Source: Blautia sp.
GTDB lineage: Bacteria > Bacillota > Clostridia > Lachnospirales > Lachnospiraceae
NCBI GenBank assembly: GCA_017420455.1
Contig: JAFOJB010000070.1
Location: forward strand, 1 to 6,327
Direction of reading: 5' to 3'
Length of the DNA: 6,327 nt
Both the position numbers and the translations under genes were made by a program. Below the pieces are notes generated by a model. It did not search any database and was not told where the DNA came from. It saw only the letters and a list, made by a program, of their open reading frames with translations. How positions within the stretch are numbered: position 1 is the first letter of the stretch; every line of letters starts with the position of its first letter. Shown here in pieces: positions 1 to 6,297 of the stretch.

Positions 1-902
1 CGGTGTCTTCCATGCTGGAAAGCTATTACGCTTCCAAAAACACCATCACCCGGATCCGTCAGAAATCCTCGGATCTGCGGCGGATCGTGCAGACAGCCCT
101 GGAGCGGAACCGGAAGAAGCTCATCCTCCAGAAAAAGCAGCTTTCCGATACCGCAAAGAAGGACAAATACAAGATCTACGGGGAGCTGATCAACACCTAC
201 GGATACGGTCTTGAGGAGGGGCTCTCCTCCTTCAGGGCGCTGAATTATTACACCAACGAGGAGATTACCATTCCTCTGGATCCCCAGCTTTCTCCGCAGG
301 AGAATTCGCAGAAGTATTTCGACCGGTACGGGAAGCTGAAGCGGACCGAGGAAGCGGTCACGGTACAGATCGCGGAGACCGAAGAAGAAATCTACCATCT
401 GGAATCCATCTCCAATTCCCTGGATATCGCGCTGCAGGAAAGCGACCTGGCGCAGATCAAGGAGGAGCTGACGGAGAGCGGCTATATCAAACGTCACTAT
501 GGGGATAAAAAGGGAGCGAAGATGCAGGCGAAATCGAAGCCCTTCCACTATGTGACCGAGGACGGGTACGACATCTACGTGGGAAAGAACAATTACCAGA
601 ACGACGAGCTTACCTTCAAGTTTGCCACCGGCAACGACTGGTGGTTCCACGCAAAGAAGATGGCCGGTTCTCATGTGGTGGTAAAGTCCAGCGACGGAGA
701 GCTTCCGGACCATATCTTCGAGATCGCGGGGCAGCTGGCGGCCTTCTATTCCAAAGGACGCGGCACTCCCAAGGTGGAGATCGATTATATCCAGCGGAAG
801 CATGTAAAAAAGCCTGCCGGCGCCAAACCGGGCTTCGTCGTGTATTACACCAACTACTCCCTCGTGGCCGAGCCCGTCATCGCAGGGGTCCGGGAGGTCT
901 GA
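1..902 (+). CDS. rqcH: RqcH/Rqc2-type NFACT protein, C-terminal half (5' partial)
   Basis: This is the C-terminal part of an NFACT-family protein. In Firmicutes RqcH binds obstructed 50S subunits carrying peptidyl-tRNA and directs C-terminal alanine tailing that marks stalled chains for degradation; older annotations call it fibronectin-binding protein. About 299 residues are visible, roughly half of the usual 570-590. The frame begins at base 3 and runs in from the left edge, so the GTG at base 3 is not a real start. Residues 1-60 and 100-165 are charged and helical, matching the coiled-coil arms, with the family motif NSQKYFDRYGKLKR at 101-114. Residues 178-295 are the NFACT-R domain, with DWWFHAKKMAGSHVVVK at 212-228 and a DYIQRKHVKKPAGAKPG segment at 261-277. 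The NFACT-N domain, with its key residues, lies outside the window. The TGA stop is at 900-902. The gene converges on the liv operon and shares its terminator; no functional link is implied. Confidence 0.93.
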   Translation, partial: VSSMLESYYASKNTITRIRQKSSDLRRIVQTALERNRKKLILQKKQLSDTAKKDKYKIYGELINTYGYGLEEGLSSFRALNYYTNEEITIPLDPQLSPQENSQKYFDRYGKLKRTEEAVTVQIAETEEEIYHLESISNSLDIALQESDLAQIKEELTESGYIKRHYGDKKGAKMQAKSKPFHYVTEDGYDIYVGKNNYQNDELTFKFATGNDWWFHAKKMAGSHVVVKSSDGELPDHIFEIAGQLAAFYSKGRGTPKVEIDYIQRKHVKKPAGAKPGFVVYYTNYSLVAEPVIAGVREV

Positions 903-913
903 AAACACTGCCC

Positions 914-997
914 CGCCGCTGCTGGTGGCGGCCGGGAGATCTGAGGACACCGCCATCGCCGCTGCTGCTGGCGGCCGGGAGATCTGAGGACACCGCC
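914..997. repeat. Tandem direct repeat, two 41-nt copies, period 43, with degenerate flanking copies
   Basis: Copy 1 (914-954) and copy 2 (957-997) differ at a single base, G925 versus C968, and are separated by two bases. The last 23 bases of each copy (932-954 and 975-997) also match 890-912, which spans the rqcH stop codon, at 19 of 23 positions; all four differences are transitions. A more degenerate fourth relative follows at about 998-1034, sharing CTGCAGGTGGC-like and TCTGAAAC-like parts. The left half of each copy is CG-rich and partly self-complementary (for example 912-930). The tract lies wholly in the 3' untranslated region of rqcH. No protein-coding role is supported. Confidence 0.88.
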
Positions 998-1098
998 CGC
1001 TCCTGCAGGTGGCCGCGCGTTCTGAAACCTGCCCGGAAATATCCAAAGCCTTCAGAGAACGTTACAGTTTCACGGTCTCACCGGCCGGAGCTGCAGTG

Positions 1099-1149
1099 AA
1101 AAACACCCTCTCCGAAAGAGCGAAATCCGCTCAGGAAAGGGTGTTTTTT
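1099..1149. terminator. Bidirectional intrinsic terminator between rqcH and livF
   Basis: AAAAACACCCT (1099-1109) pairs with AGGGTGTTTTT (1138-1148). Inside it TCC (1111-1113) can pair with GGA (1134-1136), and GAGCG (1118-1122) pairs with CGCTC (1128-1132) around a five-base loop. The plus strand ends in six T residues (1144-1149), and the minus strand reads out through five T residues (complement of 1099-1103). It lies 14 nt past the livF stop and about 200 nt past the rqcH stop, between convergent genes, so it can end both transcripts. Confidence 0.9.
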
Positions 1150-1162
1150 GCATAATCTTTTT

Positions 1163-1879
1163 TCAGTTTCTGGCTTTTCCCAGGTATGCGGCTTTCACGG
1201 CTTCGTCCTCGGAAAGCTCTTTCCCGGTGCCGGTCATGGTAATGCTGCCGACCTCCATTACATATGCGTGGTGGGCAGTCCGAAGGGCCATGTTGGCGTT
1301 CTGCTCTACCAGAAGGATGGTCTTTCCCTGCCGGTTCAGCTCCCGGATGATCTCGAATACTCCCTGCACCACGATCGGCGCAAGGCCAAGGGACGGCTCA
1401 TCCATCATGATGATCTCCGGCCTGCTCATCAGGGCCCTTGCGATGGCGAGCATCTGCTGCTCACCGCCGGACAGCGTGCCGGCCAGCTGCCAGTGCCGCT
1501 CCTTCAGCCTCGGGAAAAGATCGTAGCACCAGGCAAGATCCTCCGAAAGATCGTCCTTCCGAAGATAGGCTCCCACCTTCAGGTTCTCCAGCACGGTCAG
1601 GTCCGCAAAGACCCTCCGTCCCTCGGGAACCAGAGTGATCCCTTTGGCCACGATCTGTTCCGGCGTCTTCTGGGCCATCTCTTCCCCGTTCAGCAGAATA
1701 CTTCCGCCGGAGGGCTTCACCAGGCCGACGATCGAACGAAGCGTAGAGCTTTTTCCCGCGCCGTTGGCTCCGATCAGAGTGACCACTTCTCCCTTGGGTA
1801 CCTCAAAGCTGATGCCCTTCACCGCCTTGATGCCGCCGTAGGACACGCTCAAATCTTTGATTTCCAGAATATTACTCAT
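1163..1879 (-). CDS. livF: Branched-chain amino acid ABC transporter, ATP-binding protein LivF
   Basis: LivF is one of two cytoplasmic ATPases that power a HAAT-family importer. The protein has 238 residues, the usual length. Visible motifs are Walker A GANGAGKS (37-44), the family's VPEGRRVF Q-loop segment (84-91, with Glu in place of Gln as in other LivF proteins), signature LSGGEQQ (136-142), Walker B IIMMDEP (156-162) with catalytic Glu161, D-loop SLGLAP (163-168), and VEQN (191-194), where LivF normally has Gln at the switch-His position. The C-terminal AYLGKA is typical. The frame extends upstream to an ATG at 1975, but that lies deep in livG. The start at 1879 is preceded by GGGAGGTG (complement of 1886-1893) with 6-nt spacing and aligns with the family N-terminus. 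Its ATG overlaps the end of livG by 8 nt (ATGAGTAA), suggesting translational coupling. It is the last gene of the operon. Confidence 0.96.
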   Translation of the reverse strand: MSNILEIKDLSVSYGGIKAVKGISFEVPKGEVVTLIGANGAGKSSTLRSIVGLVKPSGGSILLNGEEMAQKTPEQIVAKGITLVPEGRRVFADLTVLENLKVGAYLRKDDLSEDLAWCYDLFPRLKERHWQLAGTLSGGEQQMLAIARALMSRPEIIMMDEPSLGLAPIVVQGVFEIIRELNRQGKTILLVEQNANMALRTAHHAYVMEVGSITMTGTGKELSEDEAVKAAYLGKARN

Positions 1880-2714
1880 CGATGGCACCTCCCAGATACG
1901 CTTCAATGACCCTGGGATTATTCTGAATCTCTTCCGGAACGCCTTCCGCGATCCCCTTGCCGAAATCCAGCACATAGATCCGGTCCGAAATCTCCATTAC
2001 AAGGTCCATATGATGTTCGATCATAAAGATCGTAAGACCGAATTCATCCCGCAGCCTTCCGATAAAAGCTGTAAGCTCATCTGTTTCCTGGGGGTTCATG
2101 CCGGCGGCCGGTTCGTCCAGAAGAAGCAGGCTTGGTTTCGTAGCCATGGCTCTGGCGATCTCCAGCCTTCTCTGCTTTCCGTAGGGAAGAGAGGTGGCCA
2201 GCTCGTCCCGGACATCCGAAAGCTCCAGGATCTCCAGCAGCTCCTCCGTTTCCCTGCGCATCCTTGCTTCCTCTGCACCATTCAGATGGAAGGTGGCAGT
2301 GAACAGGTTGCTGGTCCTGCGAAGATGCTTCGCGATCAGGACATTGTCGAACACGGTCTGGCTTTTCCACAGACGGATATTCTGGAAGGTCCTGGCAATG
2401 CCAAGACTGGTAATCCTGTCCGGAGTCGGGGAGAGAACTCCAGTATACTTCCCGTTATTCTCTCCTTTATAGAGCTTTCTCATCTTCCCCTGGGGATGAT
2501 TCTCCACGATCTTCTGTCCGCGGAAGTAGACCGCCCCGTTGGTCGGAGCATATACTCCCGTGATCACGTTGAAGGCCGTGGTTTTCCCGGCTCCGTTAGG
2601 CCCGATGAGGGAGACGATCTCCTTTTCATTCACAAGAAGATTCATATTGTCGACAGCGATGACGCCGCCGAACTGCATGGTGACATTTTCGACTTTCAGA
2701 ACATTTTCACGCAT
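1872..2714 (-). CDS. livG: Branched-chain amino acid ABC transporter, ATP-binding protein LivG
   Basis: LivG is the second ATPase, pairing with LivF beneath the LivH/LivM permeases. It has 280 residues, about 25 more than the E. coli protein (255). Motifs are Walker A GPNGAGKTT (38-46), Q-loop RTFQNIRLW (108-116, Gln111), a LivG-style signature LPYGKQRRLEIARAM (176-190) in place of LSGGQ, Walker B LLLLDEPAAGMNP (196-208) with Glu201, and switch His in MIEHHMDLVM (His234). The C-terminus NNPRVIEAYLGG (265-276) is the LivG hallmark. The extra length lies at about 70-98, a Lys/Gly-rich stretch between the first beta strands and the Q-loop helix. The ATG at 2714 overlaps the livM stop (ATGCGTGA, 8 nt) and has AAAGGAGG 8 nt upstream, inside the livM tail. 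Confidence 0.96.
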   Translation of the reverse strand: MRENVLKVENVTMQFGGVIAVDNMNLLVNEKEIVSLIGPNGAGKTTAFNVITGVYAPTNGAVYFRGQKIVENHPQGKMRKLYKGENNGKYTGVLSPTPDRITSLGIARTFQNIRLWKSQTVFDNVLIAKHLRRTSNLFTATFHLNGAEEARMRRETEELLEILELSDVRDELATSLPYGKQRRLEIARAMATKPSLLLLDEPAAGMNPQETDELTAFIGRLRDEFGLTIFMIEHHMDLVMEISDRIYVLDFGKGIAEGVPEEIQNNPRVIEAYLGGAIDE

Positions 2715-3792
2715 TGGAGTCCCCTCCTTTGCTCTTTTTCGATTTTCCGGTCAGCCGGTTGATGATTCCGGAGATGGAAAACTCCCGCGTTCCCATGATA
2801 CCCTGCCGGAAGAACAGCACGATCACCATGATGATGATCGAAAAGACTACCTTCCGGAAACCGGAACGCATCAGGGGCACGGTAAATTCCCCGATCCTGT
2901 GGGTCTCGTCCAGAAAACGGAGAACCCATTCGGAACAGGCGATGAACAGAAACGAACTGATCACACTGCCCGTGATGGAACCGATCCCGCCGATGACGAC
3001 GATGAGAAGGATCTCATAGGTCATCGCGGAATTGTAGGATTTTGCCTGGACATTGGTCTGGTACATGGCAAGCAGGGCTCCGGAGATCCCCGCAAAAAAG
3101 GAGCTCACGGTGAAGGCGATCCGCTTGTGATGGGCCAGGTTGATCCCCATGGCTTCCGCGGCGATCTCATCGTCCCGGATGGCCTTGAAGGCTCTTCCGT
3201 AGGTGGAATTGATCAGCATGACGATGATGGCGATGCAGATGCCGGATACGATAAAGGGATACAGGATGGTCTTGAAGGTAGGATATTCGCGAAGCATGTT
3301 GGAACCGTTGGTAAGGGGCCCGAGAGAATCCCACATGAAGACCACCTTCATGATCTCGGCAAAGCCCAGTGTGGCGATGGCAAGGTAATCACTCTTCAGC
3401 CGCAGCACCGGAATACCGATGAGAAACGCGAAGGCTGCCGCGGCGATCCCGCCGAGCACGATTCCCAGAATGGATGGCAGGGCAAACTGTACAATGCCGC
3501 CCTGATAATACATATACACATTGGCTCTCTGGGCTACCGGGATGGTGAGGATCCCGTAGGTATAGGCTCCGATCATCATGAAGCCGGCCTGTCCAAGGGA
3601 GAAAAGGCCCGTAAAGCCGTTCAGCAGGTTCATGGAAACCGCCACCAGCGCGTAAATGGAGCCCTTCTTCAGGACCGTGAGCAGCATGGCCCACTGGGAC
3701 TGGGGTGAAATATGAAGCTCCATATACCGGAGGACCCCAAGGAGAGCGGCGATCAGAACGACGCTTATCACTACATCTCTTGTCTTTTTCAT
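2707..3792 (-). CDS. livM: Branched-chain amino acid ABC transporter, permease LivM
   Basis: LivM is one of two integral-membrane permeases forming the translocation path. It has 361 residues, within the range of Gram-positive LivM. The N-terminal segment (about 7-23) is hydrophobic, followed by a run of membrane helices. Family hallmarks are MNLLNGFTGLFSLGQAGFM (54-72), the EAA-like coupling loop GRAFKAIRDDEIAAEAMGIN (199-218) that docks on the ATPases, and VIGGIGSITGSVI (266-278). The C-terminus is a short cytoplasmic Lys/Gly/Ser-rich tail (about 349-361). The ATG at 3792 has AAAGGAGG 8 nt upstream. The gap to livH is 14 nt and holds the ribosome binding site, so the two are co-transcribed. 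Its last 8 nt overlap livG. Confidence 0.95.
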   Translation of the reverse strand: MKKTRDVVISVVLIAALLGVLRYMELHISPQSQWAMLLTVLKKGSIYALVAVSMNLLNGFTGLFSLGQAGFMMIGAYTYGILTIPVAQRANVYMYYQGGIVQFALPSILGIVLGGIAAAAFAFLIGIPVLRLKSDYLAIATLGFAEIMKVVFMWDSLGPLTNGSNMLREYPTFKTILYPFIVSGICIAIIVMLINSTYGRAFKAIRDDEIAAEAMGINLAHHKRIAFTVSSFFAGISGALLAMYQTNVQAKSYNSAMTYEILLIVVIGGIGSITGSVISSFLFIACSEWVLRFLDETHRIGEFTVPLMRSGFRKVVFSIIIMVIVLFFRQGIMGTREFSISGIINRLTGKSKKSKGGDSNA

Positions 3793-3806
3793 GCAGGCCG
3801 CCTCCT

Positions 3807-4709
3807 TTAAACCTTATCCGTCTGCTTTTCGCCGAAGAGTCCTGTAGGCTTGAAGAACAGGATGATGATCAGCAGCGCAAACGCAAAGGCATCTTTAAAG
3901 TTCGAAATATCAAAGGATACATACTGATTCAGGAGCATTACCAGGTTTTCGCAGATACCGATGATAAAGGCTCCCACCAGAGCGCCTGGAATGGACCCGA
4001 TGCCGCCGAATACCGCGGCGACGAAGGCCTTCAGGCCAGGAAGCGTCCCCACGGTGGGCGTGACGCTGGTATAGTTCGAGAAGAACAGAAGACTTCCCAC
4101 TGCCGCAAGGAAGGAACCGATGATGAAGGTCATGCTGATGACCGAATTGATCTTGATCCCCATGAGCTGGGAGGTTTCGAAGTCCTTGGACGCGGCGCGC
4201 ATGGCCATCCCGATCTTGGTTTTCTTGATCAGAAGTACCAGAAGGATTACCAGCACTACGGTCAGGAAGGGGGTGATCACCGTGACTCTTTTTGTGGAAG
4301 CTCCGAATACCAGCACCTGGTCGCTGATCCAGGGAATCTGGGGATACTGCTGGGCAAGTCCTCCGGTGATATACAGGGCCAGGTTCTGAAGAAGGTAGGA
4401 TACGCCGATGGCAGAGATCATGACAGACATACGGGGCGCCTGCCGCAGGGGCTTATAGGCCACCCGCTCCACCAGAAAGCCGATCAGCACCGTAACGACG
4501 ATCACCAGCGGAATAGAAAGATACATCGGCATGGACGCCGAGGCATAGACCATGATAAGACCTGCCACCATGAAAATATCGCCGTGCGCGAAATTGATGA
4601 GCCGCAGGATACCATAGACCATGGTATAACCGATGGCGATCAGGGCGTACTGCCCGCCGACGGAGATTCCCGCCAGCAAGTAGGGCAGGTTTCTGCTAAG
4701 CCAGTCCAT
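3807..4709 (-). CDS. livH: Branched-chain amino acid ABC transporter, permease LivH
   Basis: LivH is the partner permease of LivM. It has 300 residues, normal for the family. Hallmarks are GYTMVYGILRLINFAHGDI (27-45) in the first helices, ERVAYKPLRQAPRMSVMIS (81-99), the EAA-like coupling loop GMAMRAASKDFETSQLMGI (167-185), FGGIGSIPGALVGAF (234-248) and the C-terminal FFKPTGLFGEK (285-295). Hydrophobic segments fit a multi-pass inner-membrane protein without a cleaved signal. The frame is open upstream to an ATG at 4865, but the first 52 codons are charged, unlike LivH, and run through a hairpin. The ATG at 4709, giving MDWLSRNLPYLLAG, has AGAGGAGG 6 nt upstream and aligns with the family. 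It is separated from livK by 261 nt, and livM follows after 14 nt. Confidence 0.96.
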   Translation of the reverse strand: MDWLSRNLPYLLAGISVGGQYALIAIGYTMVYGILRLINFAHGDIFMVAGLIMVYASASMPMYLSIPLVIVVTVLIGFLVERVAYKPLRQAPRMSVMISAIGVSYLLQNLALYITGGLAQQYPQIPWISDQVLVFGASTKRVTVITPFLTVVLVILLVLLIKKTKIGMAMRAASKDFETSQLMGIKINSVISMTFIIGSFLAAVGSLLFFSNYTSVTPTVGTLPGLKAFVAAVFGGIGSIPGALVGAFIIGICENLVMLLNQYVSFDISNFKDAFAFALLIIILFFKPTGLFGEKQTDKV

Positions 4710-4825
4710 TTGTTTCCTCCTCTTATCTGCAAGAATATACTGACAAACAAAGTTGTCGGATGGCGATTCTGGTAAGCCTGCCGGAACACGGCCGCCAACA
4801 GAATCTGTTTCCTCTGAAATGGAAC

Positions 4826-4855
4826 CACGGGGTGGGTACAAATGCCCGCCCCGTG
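4826..4855 (-). other. GC-rich imperfect hairpin upstream of livH
   Basis: In the operon transcript CACGGGG pairs with CCCCGTG (7 bp), then one C-A mismatch, then GGG with CCC, closing an 8-nt loop. It is not followed by a T tract, so it is not an intrinsic terminator as drawn. It could stall exonucleases or define an mRNA end between livK and livH. Read on the plus strand the mismatches become G-U pairs and the stem is 12 bp, but no plus-strand transcript is supported here. Confidence 0.6.
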
Positions 4856-4890
4856 TAAAAATCATGTCTTATGAAGTTAATGATTCCAGT

Positions 4891-4926
4891 GCAAAAAGAC
4901 TTCATTCTGCTGAATGATCTTTTTGC
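4891..4926 (-). terminator. Candidate weak or partial terminator/attenuator hairpin after livK
   Basis: GCAAAAAGA (4891-4899) pairs with TCTTTTTGC (4918-4926), and TCATTC (4902-4907) pairs with GAATGA (4912-4917) around the loop TGCT. Only bases 4900-4901 are bulged, giving 15 bp in total. In the livK-to-livH direction the structure ends in five T residues, as an intrinsic terminator would. The stem core is AT-rich, so termination would probably be incomplete, letting some transcription continue into livHMGF. It lies about 45 nt past the livK stop. Confidence 0.55.
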
Positions 4927-4939
4927 CCATATCAGGCCG

Positions 4940-4959
4940 CAGCATCTGGTTCAATGCTG
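4940..4959 (-). other. Small inverted repeat just after the livK stop
   Basis: CAGCAT (4940-4945) and ATGCTG (4954-4959) are perfect inverted arms around an 8-nt loop, starting 11 nt after the livK stop codon. With the hairpins at 4891-4926 and 4826-4855 it makes three successive foldable elements in the 261-nt livK-livH gap. Alone it is short enough to be chance. Confidence 0.35.
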
Positions 4960-4970
4960 ATCAGCCGGCA

Positions 4971-6140
4971 TTATTCGCTGATAGAGGTCTCTGCGACGAA
5001 ATCCCACTCTCCGGTTTCGGTGTTGGCAGTCTTTACGAATGCAGAATTGCGGATCGCATCGCCGTTCTCGCCAAACTGGATCTTTCCGGAAACAGCATCC
5101 TCTACGACAAGGCTCGGAAGCGCTGCAAGGATATCGGCCGGATTGATGGAGCCTGCTGCCTGCATTGCTGCGAGGGCTACGTTGTATGCGTCATATCCCA
5201 TAGCGGTAACGGCTGCGACCATATCGTTTCCGCCGTTGTTTGCCAGGTTCGTGGAATCTCCGTTGATGAAGGCCTTCACACCTTCGTCGAACTCTGCATT
5301 ACCGCCCTCCTGATAGAAGGTGGTGATCAGGATATCAACATCTTTTCCTTCAGCTGCTGCAAGGACCATGTTGGAATCCCAGGTATCGCCTGCAAGGAGG
5401 GGAAGCCCGATGCCCTGTGCGGCGGACTGCTCGATGATGAGCTGTGCAGCCTCGATGGAGGTCGGAGCAAAGATTACGCTGGCGCCTGCATTCTTGGCAG
5501 AGGTCAGGTAGGAGGTGAAATCGCTGTTGCCTTCCGGGAACGCACCGGTAACTACTTCGCCGCCCAGAGCCTCATAGGCCTGTGTGAAGTAATAGCCGAG
5601 TCCTGCGGAATAATCATCACCCTGCTTGGTGAGGACATAGGCTACCTTGTTTTCATAGTTCTCTGCCGCATAGTTGGCAAGAACAGCTCCCTGGAAGTTG
5701 TCAAGGAAGCAGATGCGGAAGTAGACCGGATAAGCGAGGGTAACCTGAGGATTGGTGCAGGTAACGCCGATGGCCGGAATACCTGCGTCCTGGAAGGTCT
5801 GTCCGCCGGCGATGGTTACGCCGGAGCCATAGGAACCAAGAACGATGGAAACGCCGTCCGTCACAAGCTTGGAAGCTGCAGATACGGCTTTGTCATTGTT
5901 GGATTCATTGTCCACGATATCCAGCTCTACATCATAGGTAACGCCGCCGATCTCTACGGTGGGAGTGATGGTCTGCGCATACTGCATGCCCAGGGTCTCC
6001 TGTTTTCCGCCGGCGCCATTATCTCCGGAAGCAGGCTCATAAACGCCGATCTTTACGGTTTCCGCGAAAGCCGGTACTGCACATACCATGGAAGCTGCCA
6101 TGGCCGCAGAAAGGATAACAGAGAACATTTTCTTTTTCAT
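4971..6140 (-). CDS. livK: Branched-chain amino acid ABC transporter, substrate-binding protein LivK
   Basis: This is the exported receptor that captures the amino acid and delivers it to LivH/LivM. It has 389 residues, of the type I periplasmic-binding fold (LivJ/LivK, Peripla_BP_6). Residues 1-26 form a signal peptide: MKKK, a hydrophobic core, then VPAFA before ETVKIG, a good signal peptidase I site. The only Cys in this region is Cys20, preceded by Ser-Met-Val, which is not a standard lipobox. The mature start VKIGVYEPASGDNGAGG (29-45) and GSYGSGVTIAGGQTFQDAG (102-120) with GVTCTNPQVT (125-134) match the ligand-binding lobe pattern. KQGDDYSAG (172-180) is the usual mid-domain tyrosine segment. 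The start at 6140 has AAGGAGG with 8-nt spacing to AGGAGG; an in-frame ATG at 6200 lies at the probable transcription start and is rejected. Exact substrate (Leu/Ile/Val or a related amino acid or peptide) cannot be told from sequence. Confidence 0.95.
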   Translation of the reverse strand: MKKKMFSVILSAAMAASMVCAVPAFAETVKIGVYEPASGDNGAGGKQETLGMQYAQTITPTVEIGGVTYDVELDIVDNESNNDKAVSAASKLVTDGVSIVLGSYGSGVTIAGGQTFQDAGIPAIGVTCTNPQVTLAYPVYFRICFLDNFQGAVLANYAAENYENKVAYVLTKQGDDYSAGLGYYFTQAYEALGGEVVTGAFPEGNSDFTSYLTSAKNAGASVIFAPTSIEAAQLIIEQSAAQGIGLPLLAGDTWDSNMVLAAAEGKDVDILITTFYQEGGNAEFDEGVKAFINGDSTNLANNGGNDMVAAVTAMGYDAYNVALAAMQAAGSINPADILAALPSLVVEDAVSGKIQFGENGDAIRNSAFVKTANTETGEWDFVAETSISE

Positions 6141-6148
6141 GCTGAGTT

Positions 6149-6154
6149 CCTCCT
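6149..6154 (-). promoter_or_regulatory. Ribosome binding site fixing the livK start
   Basis: AGGAGG (within AAGGAGGAA, complement of 6147-6155) lies 8 nt before the ATG at 6140. It chooses this start over the in-frame ATG at 6200, which has no such site. Confidence 0.85.
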
Positions 6155-6171
6155 TGGTTTGTTTTTGCATA

Positions 6172-6187
6172 AAAGACAATTGTCTTT
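6172..6187. promoter_or_regulatory. Perfect 16-bp palindrome in the livK leader, candidate operator
   Basis: AAAGACAATTGTCTTT is an exact inverted repeat with no spacer, centred at 6179/6180. It sits about 15-30 nt downstream of the predicted transcription start and before the ribosome binding site. A dimeric repressor bound here would block transcription of the whole operon. As RNA it would form only a 6-bp stem, so a DNA site seems likelier. It does not match the CodY or GlnR consensus I know. The binding protein is unknown. Confidence 0.5.
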
Positions 6188-6208
6188 CTCGGTGATACAT
6201 CGAAAAAA

Positions 6209-6237
6209 ATTATAGCACGCTTTCACACATTAAGCAA
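6209..6237 (-). promoter_or_regulatory. Sigma-A-type promoter of the livKHMGF operon
   Basis: On the minus strand TTGCTT (complement of 6232-6237) is followed by a 17-nt spacer and a perfect TATAAT (complement of 6209-6214). A TG dinucleotide one base before it gives an extended -10 (TGCTATAAT), offsetting the weak -35. Transcription should begin near 6200-6201, giving a leader of about 60 nt. That is too short for a T-box or other large riboswitch. Confidence 0.82.
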
Positions 6238-6271
6238 GTAAAAAGACGCACGTTTTCTCGCCGGTTGCCGT

Positions 6272-6297
6272 TCAGACCCTCACCGTGCCGGGTCTGA
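6272..6297. other. Inverted repeat upstream of the livK promoter
   Basis: TCAGACCC (6272-6279) and GGGTCTGA (6290-6297) form a perfect 8-bp stem around a 10-nt loop. It lies about 35 nt upstream of the -35 element. Neither strand has a T tract directly after it, so it is not a convincing intrinsic terminator. It may be the end structure of an upstream gene outside the window, or an upstream regulatory site. Confidence 0.45.

Noticed and set aside
914..997. Two near-identical repeats as a possible minimal CRISPR
   Set aside because: The copies are separated by only two bases, so there is no spacer, and no cas gene is present.
641..1099. A 152-codon plus-strand frame running from inside rqcH through the tandem repeat
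   Set aside because: It overlaps the conserved NFACT-R coding region in another frame, is Arg/Pro-rich as expected of out-of-frame GC-rich DNA, and has no ribosome binding site.
1880..1975. Longer N-terminus for LivF starting at 1975
   Set aside because: It would lie about 100 nt inside livG, adds 32 Arg-rich residues absent from the family, and the ATG at 1879 has a good ribosome binding site.
4710..4865. Longer N-terminus for LivH starting at 4865
   Set aside because: The added 52 residues are hydrophilic, pass through a hairpin and do not fit LivH; the ATG at 4709 has a strong ribosome binding site.
6141..6202. Riboswitch or leucine T-box in the livK leader
   Set aside because: The leader is only about 60 nt from the predicted start, with no T-box motif, specifier loop or terminator/antiterminator pair.
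4914..6215. A 433-codon open frame on the plus strand antisense to livK, the longest frame in the window
   Set aside because: It mirrors livK almost exactly, has no ribosome binding site, is Cys/Gly-rich without a recognisable domain, and is explained by the codon bias of livK. Similar long antisense frames at 1857-2762, 2539-3708 and 3705-4775 are rejected for the same reason.
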